Below, piece after piece: positions 18,746 through 27,914 of a stretch of DNA of 64,000 nt. The position numbers were made by a program, and so were the translations under genes. Below the pieces are notes generated by a model. The model was not told where the DNA came from and did not search any database. It saw nothing but the letters and a program-made list of their open reading frames with translations. Position 1 is the first letter of the stretch, and the number at the start of each line of letters is the position of its first letter. This DNA is from Bradyrhizobium elkanii USDA 76 (GTDB lineage Bacteria; Pseudomonadota; Alphaproteobacteria; Rhizobiales; Xanthobacteraceae), in assembly GCF_023278185.1 (NCBI RefSeq), contig NZ_CP066356.1, positions 124,001 through 188,000 on the forward strand, in the 5' to 3' direction.

Positions 18746-19492
18746 CTACGCGACGCTTTCCAGGTAAGCTTCTTCCGCAGCCTGGATCGCGTCGGGAGTC
18801 CCGACATGCATCCAGACGCCGTCGAGGCGCAGGCCGAACAGTCGCTCCTGCTCGTTGGCGCGGTCGAACATCTTGGTCAGCGAGAATTCGCCGGCCGGCG
18901 CGTCGGCGAACAGCGCAGGCGACATGATCGCGGCGCCGGCATAGACGAACGGCACCACCTGGTGTTCGCGCCGCTTGCGCAACGCGCCATCCGGCAACAT
19001 CGAATAGTCGCCGCGCCCGCCATAGCCGATGCTCGAGGCGGTCGGCGCCATCAGCAGCAGGATATCCATCCGCGCGGGATCGAAGGTTTCAGCGAGCCGC
19101 GCCAGATTGGAGCGCACACCGTCGATCCACATCGTGTCCGCGTTCAGATGATAGAACGGCGCATCGCCGAGCAGCGGCAGCGCCTTCACCACCGCGCCGC
19201 CGGTGCCGAGCACCTGGTCGCGCTCGTCGGAGATGATCACGCGCGGACGGCTGCGGGTCTTGACGTGCTCGATGATCTGGTCGGGCAGATAGTGCACGTT
19301 CACGACGGCTTCGCTGACGCCGGCGCCGGCGAGCTTGTCGAGCACATGGTCGAGCAGCGGCTGGCCGGCGACGCTGACCAGCGGCTTCGGCATCGTGTTG
19401 GTCAGGGGGCGCATGCGCACGCCGAGGCCCGCAGCGAGCACCATGGCCTTATGGGGAGTGACAGGCATCTTCCGGATATTCTCGGTCATCAT
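18746..19492 (-). CDS. murU: Nucleotidyltransferase, MurU-like (N-acetylmuramate-1-phosphate uridylyltransferase)
   Basis: MurU makes UDP-MurNAc from MurNAc-1-phosphate in the AmgK-MurU peptidoglycan recycling route. The 248-residue protein has the nucleotidyltransferase signature VLAAGLGVRMRPLTN...MPKPLV near residues 18-42 and the metal-site motif LNADTMW. It lies in the same direction downstream of the TsaE/kinase fusion, with a PilZ gene between them. The partner kinase nearby is the main reason for choosing MurU over other sugar nucleotidyltransferases. Start may be 19492 or the adjacent ATG at 19489. Confidence 0.82.
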   Translation of the reverse strand: MMTENIRKMPVTPHKAMVLAAGLGVRMRPLTNTMPKPLVSVAGQPLLDHVLDKLAGAGVSEAVVNVHYLPDQIIEHVKTRSRPRVIISDERDQVLGTGGAVVKALPLLGDAPFYHLNADTMWIDGVRSNLARLAETFDPARMDILLLMAPTASSIGYGGRGDYSMLPDGALRKRREHQVVPFVYAGAAIMSPALFADAPAGEFSLTKMFDRANEQERLFGLRLDGVWMHVGTPDAIQAAEEAYLESVA

Positions 19493-19593
19493 CTCTCATA
19501 CGCCGATCATATCACGGCGATTCGGCAAGCACATCAATCAGACGCCATAGTCATCGGACATGACGGCCGTAAGACGGCAATGACGACCCTGGC

Positions 19594-19914
19594 CTAGACG
19601 TCGGCAGCTTGCGTGCCGCGCCTGGCAGTTTTCTTCTTCTTGTCGCCTTGTTTGAGAAAGTTGACGCCGATCTGGTCGCCATTGACCCATGCCAGCTCGC
19701 AGCGGCGATAGGCCAATCCTGTGGACGACAGCAGCAGAAAGAACTCCTTCAGGTTCAGGCCCTCGACCGAGCCGTCGATGGTGAGCTTGGCGCCCGTCTC
19801 CGACACGTCTTCCATGGTGCAGTCGCGCCGCCAGGTGCCGTCGATGCCCATCATGTGCGCCGCTATGCCGCGCTCAAACGTGACACGATCGCCCTTGCGA
19901 CGTTCCGTCCCCAT
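19594..19914 (-). CDS. PilZ-domain protein
   Basis: The 106-residue single-domain protein has the PilZ cyclic-di-GMP pattern. An RRKGDR box at residues 4-9 resembles RxxxR, and VSETGAKLTIDG resembles the (D/N)xSxxG motif with VSETGA replacing the usual DxSxxG. The tail is lysine rich. The ATG at 19914 has GGAGCGGGA upstream; an earlier ATG at 19947 has none. It sits between the kinase fusion and murU. Many rhizobial genomes hold dozens of such small PilZ proteins. Whether this one binds c-di-GMP cannot be judged. Confidence 0.8.
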   Translation of the reverse strand: MGTERRKGDRVTFERGIAAHMMGIDGTWRRDCTMEDVSETGAKLTIDGSVEGLNLKEFFLLLSSTGLAYRRCELAWVNGDQIGVNFLKQGDKKKKTARRGTQAADV

Positions 19915-20001
19915 CGTGTGGTCCCGCTCCAGATCCGGCCGCGCCATGGATCAGGTGCGGGCTCCGCAACCTTAGGGGACCCGAGGCTAATAACCCGTAA
20001 A

Positions 20002-21525
20002 CTACGGTACTGGAGGAGGGATGTTGGCTGTGTACCAGATGCGGAAGCTGGTCAGCGCCGGATGCGCCAGCGACCGCTCGAGATAGGTCCAGATCCGCGG
20101 CTGGTGCTTGAGATATTGCGGCTTGCCGTCGCGGCGGTTGAGCCGCGCAAAGGTGCCGAGCAGGCGGGTGTTGCGCTGCGCCGACATGATCGCATAGAGC
20201 TCGGCGAAGCCGGCCGGATCGAAGCTTTCATCGGTCGCGCGCCGCGCCTTGATGTAGCGGGTCAAGAGCGACAGCTCGAGCTGCTCGGGCACATCGATCC
20301 GCGCGTCCTGCAGCAGCGACACCACGTCATAGGCCGCGGGGCCGAGCAGCGCGTCCTGGAAATCGATGACGCCGACGCGCAGGATGCCGGTGCGTTCGGC
20401 CAGCCAGATGATGTTCGGCGAATGGAAGTCGCGGATCACCCAGGTCCGCGGTGCGGCTGCGGGCTTCTCCAGCAGACCGCGCCACATCCCGAGAAATTCG
20501 GCGCGAAGCTCCTCGCTCGGCTGCACGCCGCGGTCGGGCAGATACCATTCCAGCATCAGCCCGATCTCGATCAGCCAGGCGTCGATGTCGAATACCGGGA
20601 TGTCGTAGCTCTCGTCTGACGTCAGCGGCAATTGCTCCGGCAGCACCTCGCGGTGCAGTGCCGCCAGCATGTCGACGGCGGCCTCGTAGCGCTCGGCGAT
20701 CGGCTGCGGCGGATCGCCCTCGATGATGCCTTCGGCGCCGAAATCCTCGGTGATGAGGAAGCCGGATCCGAGGTCGATGTGACGGATCGCGGGCGCGGAG
20801 AAACCATGCTTGCGCAGGCCGTTTCCGATCGCGACGAACGGCCTGACGTCTTCGGCGAGATGCACTGCTGCGCTGTAGGACTGGCCGCTGTAGATCGCCG
20901 GGCCGTCAGGACGGCGCGGCGAGTTCATCAGGATGACGGTGCCGTCGTCGTTGCGCAGCCGCGCATAGGAGCGTGTCGAGGCGTCGCCCGGCATGCGTTC
21001 GCGCCGGGCATTGAGAAAGCCCGCGCGATCGAGGAACTGGCGCAGCGCGTTGAGCCGCGCGACCTTCGCTGCGCCCTTGCCATGGCCGGTGATCTCGGCC
21101 GCGCGCGCCGCCGATCCGAGCGCCGGGCGGTGGCTGAACGCGATATCGATGCGGTCGGCGGGCATCGCGTCGGGCGCGCGTTCCGGCCATTCGATCAGCG
21201 CCACGATGTCGTCGGGCAGCGGCGACAGCCCGATCTCCTCGAGCTCGCTGGCGTCCTTGATGCGGTAGAGGTCGGCATGGACCAGCGGATACGACGGCAG
21301 CTCGTAGCTCTGCGCCAGCGTGAAGGTCGGGCTCGGCACCTCCAGCGCATCGTCGGCGGCGAGGTAACGGATCAGCGCGCGGGCGGCCGTGGTCTTGCCG
21401 GCGCCGAGGTCGCCGGACAGCGTGATGACGTCGCCGGCGCCGATCAGCAGCGCGAGGTCGGCCATCAGCTCCGCTGTCGCGGTCTCGTTCGCGAGCGCCA
21501 CCGAGAATGTCGAGGTCGCCGTCAT
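20002..21525 (-). CDS. tsaE: TsaE ATPase fused to an AmgK-like phosphotransferase
   Basis: This is a 507-residue two-domain protein. Residues 1-150 are TsaE, the ATPase of the t6A37 tRNA modification complex, with Walker A GDLGAGKTT (38-46), the FTLAQSYE stretch and the LIEWPER motif. Residues about 155-507 are an aminoglycoside-phosphotransferase-fold kinase with the catalytic loop RDFHSPN (Asp and Asn kept) and VIDFQDALLGP. Its best-fitting role is AmgK, which phosphorylates MurNAc and GlcNAc at C1 ahead of MurU. The ATG overlaps the stop of the DivL-like gene (ATGA). TsaB and TsaD are not in the window. Confidence 0.88.
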   Translation of the reverse strand: MTATSTFSVALANETATAELMADLALLIGAGDVITLSGDLGAGKTTAARALIRYLAADDALEVPSPTFTLAQSYELPSYPLVHADLYRIKDASELEEIGLSPLPDDIVALIEWPERAPDAMPADRIDIAFSHRPALGSAARAAEITGHGKGAAKVARLNALRQFLDRAGFLNARRERMPGDASTRSYARLRNDDGTVILMNSPRRPDGPAIYSGQSYSAAVHLAEDVRPFVAIGNGLRKHGFSAPAIRHIDLGSGFLITEDFGAEGIIEGDPPQPIAERYEAAVDMLAALHREVLPEQLPLTSDESYDIPVFDIDAWLIEIGLMLEWYLPDRGVQPSEELRAEFLGMWRGLLEKPAAAPRTWVIRDFHSPNIIWLAERTGILRVGVIDFQDALLGPAAYDVVSLLQDARIDVPEQLELSLLTRYIKARRATDESFDPAGFAELYAIMSAQRNTRLLGTFARLNRRDGKPQYLKHQPRIWTYLERSLAHPALTSFRIWYTANIPPPVP

Positions 21526-24032
21526 TCAGCAGCGTTGCGATGTGCGGTCTGGTCGATCGGGAAGTCGCAGGTCACGGTCGTGCCGCGGCCTACGGTCGAA
21601 TCGACCCGCACCCGTCCGCCATGCAGTTCGACGAAGGAGCGGACCAGCGACAGGCCAAGGCCCGCGCCGCGGTGCCGCGAGCCGTGCGAATGGCTCTCGA
21701 ACCAGTTGAACACCTTGTCGCGCATCTCGGCCGGAATGCCGGGACCGGCGTCGGTCACCGCAAACACCACGCTGTGCTCGGTGCGGTGCGCGCTGATCGT
21801 GACGGTGGCGTCATGCGGCGAGAAGCCGACCGCGTTGGCGAGCAGATTGTACAGTACCTGCACCACGCGCCGCTCGTCGCCGACGAAGGCGCCGATGTCG
21901 GGCTCGATATCGACCTTCAGCGTGATGCGGTCGGTCGCGAGGCGGTCCTGGATGCCTTCTGCGGCAGCCTCGATCGCCTGGCCGATATTGACCGGACCGA
22001 GCTCGAGCTTCATCGCGCCGGCGTCGATGGTGGCGAGATCGAGAATGTTGTTGGTCAGCGCCAGCAGCGCGTTGGTCGATTTGGTGACGTAGTCGAGATA
22101 TTCGGCCTGCTTCGGCGTCAGCGGCCCGGTCGAGGGATCGCTGAGGAAATGCGCGAAGCCGATGATGGTGGTGAGCGGTGCGCGCAGCTCGTAGGAGACG
22201 TGGTGGACGAAATCCACCTTCATCTGGTCGGCGGCTTCCAGCGCCTCGTTGCGCTCGCGCAGCGCCCGCTCGACATTTTCGGTGTCGGTGATGTCCTGGA
22301 AGGCGAGCAGGGTCTTGCCGTCGGGCAGCGGGATGGTCATGCAATTCAGCACGCTGCCGTCCTTGCGCTCGAGCTTGAGCGCGACCTGGGCGCGGTTCTC
22401 GATCGCGGTGATCTGCTCGCGCAGCGTGCGCCAGGTCAGGGCGTCGTCGAACAGCGGCCGGCACAGCGCTTCCACCGCCTCGATATGCGGCTCGCCCTGC
22501 AGCGCGTCGGCCGGCAGCTTCCACATCTTGGCGAAGGGCGGGTTGAACAGTTCCGCGCGTCCGTTGCTGCCGAACACTGCGACCGCCTCGCCGAGATTGT
22601 CCAGGGTCTCGCGCTGCACCCGCGTCAGGCGGTCGTAGCGGCGGGCGAGGTCGAGGCTCTCGGTGACGTTGTCGAACAGATAGGTGACGCCGCCCTCGAG
22701 GTTCGGCGTGGTGACCACGCTGATGGCGCGGCCGTCGGGCAGGAACCAGGTATAGGTCTCGGATTCGACCGCGCGATAGGCTTCGTGCAGCTTGGCCTTC
22801 CAGGCGCGGAAATCCGGCTGCTCGGGCAGCTTGCGGTTGGCGCGCAGCCGGTCCAGCACGCTGGAATCGTCGGGGTTGCCGTCGAGGAAGGCCTGGTCGA
22901 GGCCCCACAGCCGCCGATAGGACTCGTTGTAGAAGGTGAGCCGCCGGTCGGCATCGAACACCGCGACGCCCGAGGACAATTGGTCGAGGGTGCGCCGGTG
23001 CGCCTCGACCATCCGCGCGATCGCCGCGCGCAGCGCCGCGGCTTCGCTGGCGTCGATCGCGATGCCGGCGCTGCCGCCGCTTAGCTTGAGCGCCTGCACG
23101 TCGTAGATCCGCCGCTCGCCGCTGACCACGATCGGCAGTCGCGCGGCATAATTGGCATTGTCGTTCAGCGCGCGGGTCAATTCGGTGCGCTGGTCGCTTT
23201 CGAGCAGTTCGAGATTGCGCTGCAGCGCGTCCGACACGCTCCTGCCCTCGGTGGCGCGGACATAGGCCGCGTTGGCATAGCGCAGATTGCCCTCGAGGCT
23301 CTTGGCCCAGATCGGCCATGGCGCGGCGGCGGCGAAATCGCGCAGCAGCTCGGTTTCCTCCTGCAGCGTCTTGTAGCGCAGGTTGGACTCGGCGAGCTCG
23401 CGGCGCAGCCCGCCGAGCTCGCGGATCCGCACGATGGCCTGGCCGCCGATCGCGCGGCCCATCGCCTCGATGGCGCGGCCGGCCGAGGTCGAGAGGTTGA
23501 GCAGGAACGCCTCGCCCTTCTCGCGCAGCGCGTCGACGGCGTGGTCCATCTGCAGCGCCGGCTCGGGCGGCAGCCAGGTTCCGAAGGCGAGGACGCGTTG
23601 CGGCGAGCCTTCCTGCGACATCACCAGCGAGATGTCGCCCGAGATCTGCGGTCGGTTGTCGCCCGCGGCCCAGGAGATCAGGACCTGCGGCTCGACGAAC
23701 AGCAGCGCGCGCAGCCGGTCCGATTGCGCCTGCAGGTCCGTGATCTCGGACTGCAACTGCTCCTCGTTGCGGGTCGCGCGCACGCGGGTGCGCATCAAGA
23801 GGATCGCGGCGACGGCCGAGAAGCCGACCAGCGCAAGCGACGTCGCGAGGACCGCGACCTCCTGGTGATTGAAGCCGAAATGATCCGACATCGCCTGGGT
23901 CACCAGGCTCTCGGCGGCAAACGAGGTGCGGGCCGGCAGCAGCGCGGTGATGGCGAGCCCAATCATGCCGTCGCGCGCCAGTGAGGTGCATGACAGCAGG
24001 GTTCGACGCATTGCCGCGACTACGCCCGACAT
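21522..24032 (-). CDS. divL: DivL-like cell-cycle sensor kinase with tyrosine in the H-box
   Basis: The 836-residue protein has an N-terminal membrane helix (about 60-80), several PAS-like domains (about 230-590), a dimerisation domain and a HATPase domain (DAGPGIPAE, GAGLGLSLV). The H-box reads DFVHHVSYELRAPL: Tyr614 stands where histidine kinases have the phosphorylated histidine (normally S-H-E-L-R). That substitution is the hallmark of Caulobacter DivL, which controls CckA together with DivK. The operon with tsaE-amgK and murU also fits DivL. The ATG at 24032 follows a promoter region rich in GANTC sites. An open frame reaches 24338 but starts in noncoding sequence. Confidence 0.88.
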   Translation of the reverse strand: MSGVVAAMRRTLLSCTSLARDGMIGLAITALLPARTSFAAESLVTQAMSDHFGFNHQEVAVLATSLALVGFSAVAAILLMRTRVRATRNEEQLQSEITDLQAQSDRLRALLFVEPQVLISWAAGDNRPQISGDISLVMSQEGSPQRVLAFGTWLPPEPALQMDHAVDALREKGEAFLLNLSTSAGRAIEAMGRAIGGQAIVRIRELGGLRRELAESNLRYKTLQEETELLRDFAAAAPWPIWAKSLEGNLRYANAAYVRATEGRSVSDALQRNLELLESDQRTELTRALNDNANYAARLPIVVSGERRIYDVQALKLSGGSAGIAIDASEAAALRAAIARMVEAHRRTLDQLSSGVAVFDADRRLTFYNESYRRLWGLDQAFLDGNPDDSSVLDRLRANRKLPEQPDFRAWKAKLHEAYRAVESETYTWFLPDGRAISVVTTPNLEGGVTYLFDNVTESLDLARRYDRLTRVQRETLDNLGEAVAVFGSNGRAELFNPPFAKMWKLPADALQGEPHIEAVEALCRPLFDDALTWRTLREQITAIENRAQVALKLERKDGSVLNCMTIPLPDGKTLLAFQDITDTENVERALRERNEALEAADQMKVDFVHHVSYELRAPLTTIIGFAHFLSDPSTGPLTPKQAEYLDYVTKSTNALLALTNNILDLATIDAGAMKLELGPVNIGQAIEAAAEGIQDRLATDRITLKVDIEPDIGAFVGDERRVVQVLYNLLANAVGFSPHDATVTISAHRTEHSVVFAVTDAGPGIPAEMRDKVFNWFESHSHGSRHRGAGLGLSLVRSFVELHGGRVRVDSTVGRGTTVTCDFPIDQTAHRNAAE

Positions 24033-24348
24033 ATGTTGCCCCAGAACGCACAAACCCCGGGCATGATCCGGAAAAGAGGAGACCGGTGTTCCCTCACGGC
24101 AAACGTACAACGTTTGTCCGCCGATCATGCCCAAGCAGGACCAGTCAGCCCGACGAAGACCCCCCGTCGCGCTCGAATCAAAACAGAATAGTCCCAACGG
24201 GACTCGGCGAGTAAGAGTCCAGACCGTGAACGCAGAATCCCCTGTGAAAAAATGCCGCCGGGTGGCGGGGATTTTACGCGAATTGAGTCCGTAGTCGCGT
24301 GGAGAGCGCACCAAGCGTGTCCCGAGGCTCGTCCGCACACTTCGCGCG
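24033..24348. promoter_or_regulatory. divL upstream region with five GANTC sites
   Basis: This 316-bp gap between dut and divL has no gene. It holds GANTC sites at 24175, 24201, 24215, 24235 and 24285. GANTC is the target of the cell-cycle methyltransferase CcrM, and methylated sites recruit GcrA in alphaproteobacteria. A 17-bp palindrome (24100-24116) lies nearer to the gene, inside a GCATGATCCGG repeat (24059-24130). Confidence 0.6.
24059..24130. repeat. GCATGATCCGG/GATCATGC repeat, diverged copy
   Basis: GGGCATGATCCGGAAAAG on the left and GATCATGCCC on the right form the arms. Related copies are at 26242-26296 and 62328-62353. The core carries CAAACGTACAACGTTTG, a perfect 7-bp inverted repeat around 3 nt. 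Confidence 0.65.
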
Positions 24349-24807
24349 CTAGCGTCCGGTCGAGCCGAAGCCGCCGCTGCCGCGCCCGGTCGGCGACAGC
24401 ACGTCGACCGGAACCAGCTCGGCCCGTGTGACCGGCGCGATCACCATCTGCGCGATGCGCTCGCCGCGCCGGATCGAAAACACCTCGTGGCCGTGATTGA
24501 TCAGCAGCACGTTGATCTCGCCGCGATAGTCGGCGTCGATCGTGCCGGGCGAGTTCAGCACCGTGACGCCGTATTTGGCGGCAAGGCCGGAGCGCGGCCG
24601 CACCTGGGCCTCGTAGCCCGGCGGCAGCGCGATCGTCAGTCCGGTCGGAACCATCTCGTAGCGGCCCGGCAGCAGCAGCAGCGGCGCCGACCGCGGCACC
24701 GCCGCGAGCAGGTCGAGGCCGGCCGCGTCGGCGGTCTGATAGATCGGCAGCAAAAGATCCGCGCCGTGCGGCAATTGGTGGACTTCGACCCTGATGGTGG
24801 CGCTCAC
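24349..24807 (-). CDS. dut: dUTP diphosphatase
   Basis: This enzyme hydrolyses dUTP to dUMP and keeps uracil out of DNA. The 152-residue trimeric-type dUTPase has all five motifs: [21 protein letters not shown] with the catalytic Asp, [10 protein letters not shown], and the C-terminal [12 protein letters not shown] lid. Its ATG overlaps the coaBC stop (ATGA at 24804-24807), the usual coaBC-dut pairing in proteobacteria. Confidence 0.96.
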   Translation of the reverse strand: MSATIRVEVHQLPHGADLLLPIYQTADAAGLDLLAAVPRSAPLLLLPGRYEMVPTGLTIALPPGYEAQVRPRSGLAAKYGVTVLNSPGTIDADYRGEINVLLINHGHEVFSIRRGERIAQMVIAPVTRAELVPVDVLSPTGRGSGGFGSTGR

Positions 24808-26228
24808 GATGCGGTTCCTACGGCTCTGGCGATGCGCGACACCAGCGCGGTCGCGACTTCCTCCTTGGTCATGACAGGCCAGGAGTCGACGGTGACGTCC
24901 TTGCCCTCGCGCGAGAGCAGGTGGACGGTGTTGCGGTCGCCGCCCATCACCCCGGTCGCCGGCGAGACGTCGTTGGCGACGATCCAGTCGCAGCCCTTGC
25001 GCGCGAACTTCGCCTTGGCGTTCTCGATCAGATGCTCGGTCTCGGCGGCGAAGCCGATCACCAGCGGCGGCCGCTGCTCCTTCAGCTTGGAAATTGTCGC
25101 AAGGATGTCCGGGTTCTCGACCAGCTGCAGCGGCGGCATGCCGGCCGCGGTCTTCTTCAGCTTCTGGCTGCCTTCATTGGCGACCCGCCAGTCGGCGACC
25201 GCGGCGGCAAAGATCGCGACGTCGACCGGCAGCGCCGCCTCGACCCGGTGCAGCATGTCGCGGGCGGACTCCACGTGCATGACCGAGATGCCCTGGGGGT
25301 CGTCGAGATCGACCGGGCCGGTCACCAGCACCACCTCGGCGCCGGCGGCGCGCGCGGCGGCGGCAATGGCAAAGCCCTGCTTGCCGGACGAGCGGTTGGC
25401 GATGTAGCGGACCGGATCGATCGCCTCATGGGTCGGGCCGGCGGTGATCAGCACCCGCTTGCCGGCCAGCGGCCGCGGCTGCGGCGGGCGCAGCATGCGG
25501 TCGGCGGCGGCGGCGATCTCGGTCGGCTCGGCCATCCGCCCGACGCCGGCCTCGCCGGCTTCCGCCATCTCCCCCGCATTGGGCCCGACGGTATGGACGC
25601 CGTCGCGGCGGAGCTGCAGCACATTGCGGCGGGTGGCCGGATTGTTCCACATCAGCGGATTCATCGCCGGCGCCAGCAGGATCGGCCGGTTGGCCGCCAG
25701 CAAGGTGGCGGTGGCGAGATCGTCGGCATGGCCCTGCGCCATCTTGGCCATCAGGTCGGCGGTCGCCGGCGCCACCACGATCAGATCGCAGTCCCGCGCC
25801 AGGCGGATATGGCCGGCGTCGAACTCGCTCTCGGCGTCGAACAGGTCGGTGTAGACGCGCTCATGCGACAGCGCGCTGGCGGCGAGCGGGGTGACGAATT
25901 GCTGGGCCGCCCTGGTCAGCACGCAGCGGACCTGGATGTGCCGCTCCTTGAGCCGCCGGATCAGATCCAGCGCCTTGTAGGCCGCAATCCCCCCGCCGAT
26001 GATCAGGGTGACGCGCGGCTCGCCGACCGCGCTCGCGGCCCGCGGAGCAGGGGCTGTCACTGTCGCGGAACCTGGGCCGGGCGCCTCGGCAGGCTCCGGT
26101 CCGCCGTCTGCGAGCTCCCGGAGGATCACCCGGACCTCCTCCTCGACGGAGCGGCCGTTCCTGGCGGAGCGCAGCCGCAGATAGGCCTTCAGCGTGTCGT
26201 CGAGTTTGCGGATGGTCAGGCTGGCCAT
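24804..26228 (-). CDS. coaBC: CoaBC (PPC synthetase/decarboxylase) with N-terminal ribbon-helix-helix domain
   Basis: CoaBC joins cysteine to phosphopantothenate and decarboxylates the product, two steps of coenzyme A synthesis. CoaC spans about 70-245, with His140 in DAGHIRLA and PAMN at 187-190. CoaB follows, with [16 protein letters not shown] and the FAAAVADWR stretch. Residues 1-40 ([11 protein letters not shown]..., [17 protein letters not shown]) look like a FitA/Arc-type ribbon-helix-helix DNA-binding domain, joined by a Pro/Ala-rich linker of about 30 residues. Ordinary CoaBC starts near residue 70. The frame is open throughout, and GAGGGC sits 14 nt upstream of the ATG at 26228. Confidence 0.93.
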   Translation of the reverse strand: MASLTIRKLDDTLKAYLRLRSARNGRSVEEEVRVILRELADGGPEPAEAPGPGSATVTAPAPRAASAVGEPRVTLIIGGGIAAYKALDLIRRLKERHIQVRCVLTRAAQQFVTPLAASALSHERVYTDLFDAESEFDAGHIRLARDCDLIVVAPATADLMAKMAQGHADDLATATLLAANRPILLAPAMNPLMWNNPATRRNVLQLRRDGVHTVGPNAGEMAEAGEAGVGRMAEPTEIAAAADRMLRPPQPRPLAGKRVLITAGPTHEAIDPVRYIANRSSGKQGFAIAAAARAAGAEVVLVTGPVDLDDPQGISVMHVESARDMLHRVEAALPVDVAIFAAAVADWRVANEGSQKLKKTAAGMPPLQLVENPDILATISKLKEQRPPLVIGFAAETEHLIENAKAKFARKGCDWIVANDVSPATGVMGGDRNTVHLLSREGKDVTVDSWPVMTKEEVATALVSRIARAVGTAS

Positions 26229-26241
26229 GGCGTGCTGCCCT

Positions 26242-26296
26242 CAAAGCATGATCCGGAAAAGTGTGAAGCGCTTTTCCGGGAGCGATCATGCTCAAA
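26242..26296. repeat. GCATGATCCGG/GATCATGC palindrome
   Basis: AAAGCATGATCCGGAAAAG and its inverted partner CTTTTCCGG...GATCATGCT form a near-perfect hairpin. It lies 14 bp upstream of the coaBC start, between ubiB and coaBC, and could act as a terminator-like or RNA-stabilising hairpin. Confidence 0.8.
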
Positions 26297-26339
26297 TAAA
26301 GTGTGATAGCGATGCTATCACATGGTGCATGCATTGCAA

Positions 26340-27914
26340 TCAGTGCGCCCGGATGGCGAAAAAGATTGCGATGGAGGCGATCGCAATGACCCAGAGGCCG
26401 ACGGTCTGCACCCGCGCCTTGCGGGCCTCGGCGCGGGCCATTTCGTCGATCGAGTCCGACGACAGCATGTGGCCCTCCAGCGTCATGGTCTCCAGCTGCT
26501 CGAGCACCGTGACGGCGCGGTTGGCGATCGACGGCAGGTTGGCGAGGATGCGGCCGAGCTCGCCCGCGCCCGAGATCGCGCCCTGGATGCGGCCGGCCGG
26601 GCCGAGATTCTGCGTGATCCATTCGCGCACCACGGGATCGGCGATCTTCCAGATGTCGAGCTTCGGGTCGAAGCCGCGTGCCACGCCTTCCACCACCACC
26701 ATGGTCTTCTGCAGCAGGATCAGTTCGGGCCGCGTCTGCATGTCGAACAGGCCGGTGACCTCGAGCAGAAGCGTGAGCAGCTTCGCCATCGAGATTTCCT
26801 CGGCGGTGCGGTTGTGGATCGGCTCGCCGATCGCGCGGATCGCCTGCGCGAAATTCTCCACCGAATGGTGGCCCGGCACGTAGCCGGCCTCGAAATGCAC
26901 CTCGGCGACGCGGCGATAGTCGCGGGTGATGAAGCCGAGCAGGATCTCGGCCAGGAAGCGCCGCTCCTTCAGCCCGAGCCGTCCCATGATGCCGAAATCC
27001 ACGGCAACGAGCCGGCCGGCCTCATCGAGGAACAAATTGCCGGGATGCATGTCGGCATGGAAGAAGCCGTCGCGCAGCGCGTGGCGCAGGAAGCTCTGGA
27101 TCACCTTGCGGCCGAGATCGGGCAGGTCGACTTCGGCCTGCTTCAGCCGGACGTGATCGTTCAGCGCGATGCCGTCGATCCACTCCATCGTCAGCACGCT
27201 GTGCGCGGTGCGATCCCAATCCACCGCGGGGACGCGGAAGTCCGGATCGTCGCGTGTGTTCTCGGCCATCTCGGACAGCGCGGCCGCCTCGAGCCGCAGG
27301 TCCATCTCCATCGCGACCGAGCGCGACATCGTGTTGATGACCTCGATCAGCCTCAAGCGCCGCGCCTCGGCGGAATGCGCCTCGGCCTTGTGCGCGACAA
27401 AGAAGAAGTCGCTGAGGTCGCGGCGGAAGCGCGCGGCGACGTTGGGCCGGAGCACCTTGACCGCAACCGGATGCCGGACGCCGTCGCGCTCGATTTCGCC
27501 GCGATGCACCTGCGCGATCGAGGCCGCGGCAACCGCAGGGCCCAGATGCACGAAGGCCTGCGCCAGCGGCCGTTCCAGCGATTGCGTGATGACGGTTTCG
27601 GCAGCCTCCTGCGCGAACGGCGGCAGCCGGTCCTGCAGGCTTTCGAGATCGCGCGCCATCGCCACGCCGACCACGTCGGGGCGGGTGGCGAGGAATTGCC
27701 CGAGCTTGAGATAGGCCGGTCCGAGCCGCGTCAGTGCGCGCGACAACCGCGGACCTGATTTGGCCGAGCGGCGCTCGATCAGCCGCGCCAGCTTCAGCGC
27801 GAGCTGCCCGGGCGGCGGCACCAGCGCGGGATCGACGACGCCGAACACGCCCTCGCGCGCAAACACGAAACCGGCGCGGGCGAGGCGCGTGATGTGGGTC
27901 AGTGCAGAGATCAC
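26340..27914 (-). CDS. ubiB: Ubiquinone biosynthesis atypical kinase UbiB
   Basis: UbiB is an ABC1/ADCK-family ATPase needed for ubiquinone synthesis. The 524-residue protein has the invariant KxGQ motif ([12 protein letters not shown]), [19 protein letters not shown], and the catalytic loop MHPGNLF with VAVDFGIMG. Two hydrophobic helices at the C-terminus (about 485-522) anchor it in the membrane. The GTG at 27914 overlaps the ubiE stop (GTGA), which gives the usual length; an upstream ATG at 27965 lies inside ubiE. Confidence 0.94.
   Translation of the reverse strand: MISALTHITRLARAGFVFAREGVFGVVDPALVPPPGQLALKLARLIERRSAKSGPRLSRALTRLGPAYLKLGQFLATRPDVVGVAMARDLESLQDRLPPFAQEAAETVITQSLERPLAQAFVHLGPAVAAASIAQVHRGEIERDGVRHPVAVKVLRPNVAARFRRDLSDFFFVAHKAEAHSAEARRLRLIEVINTMSRSVAMEMDLRLEAAALSEMAENTRDDPDFRVPAVDWDRTAHSVLTMEWIDGIALNDHVRLKQAEVDLPDLGRKVIQSFLRHALRDGFFHADMHPGNLFLDEAGRLVAVDFGIMGRLGLKERRFLAEILLGFITRDYRRVAEVHFEAGYVPGHHSVENFAQAIRAIGEPIHNRTAEEISMAKLLTLLLEVTGLFDMQTRPELILLQKTMVVVEGVARGFDPKLDIWKIADPVVREWITQNLGPAGRIQGAISGAGELGRILANLPSIANRAVTVLEQLETMTLEGHMLSSDSIDEMARAEARKARVQTVGLWVIAIASIAIFFAIRAH

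Noticed and set aside
21507..23084. Long plus-strand frame opposite the divL-like gene
   Set aside because: Same reasoning; the minus frame carries PAS and HATPase motifs.
18746..24032. A two-component system with a response regulator next to the kinase
   Set aside because: No receiver domain is encoded nearby, and the H-box tyrosine makes standard phosphotransfer unlikely.
24804..26228. A toxin-antitoxin pair at the coaBC start
   Set aside because: The RHH segment is in the same frame as CoaBC and there is no separate toxin gene such as a PIN-domain gene nearby.
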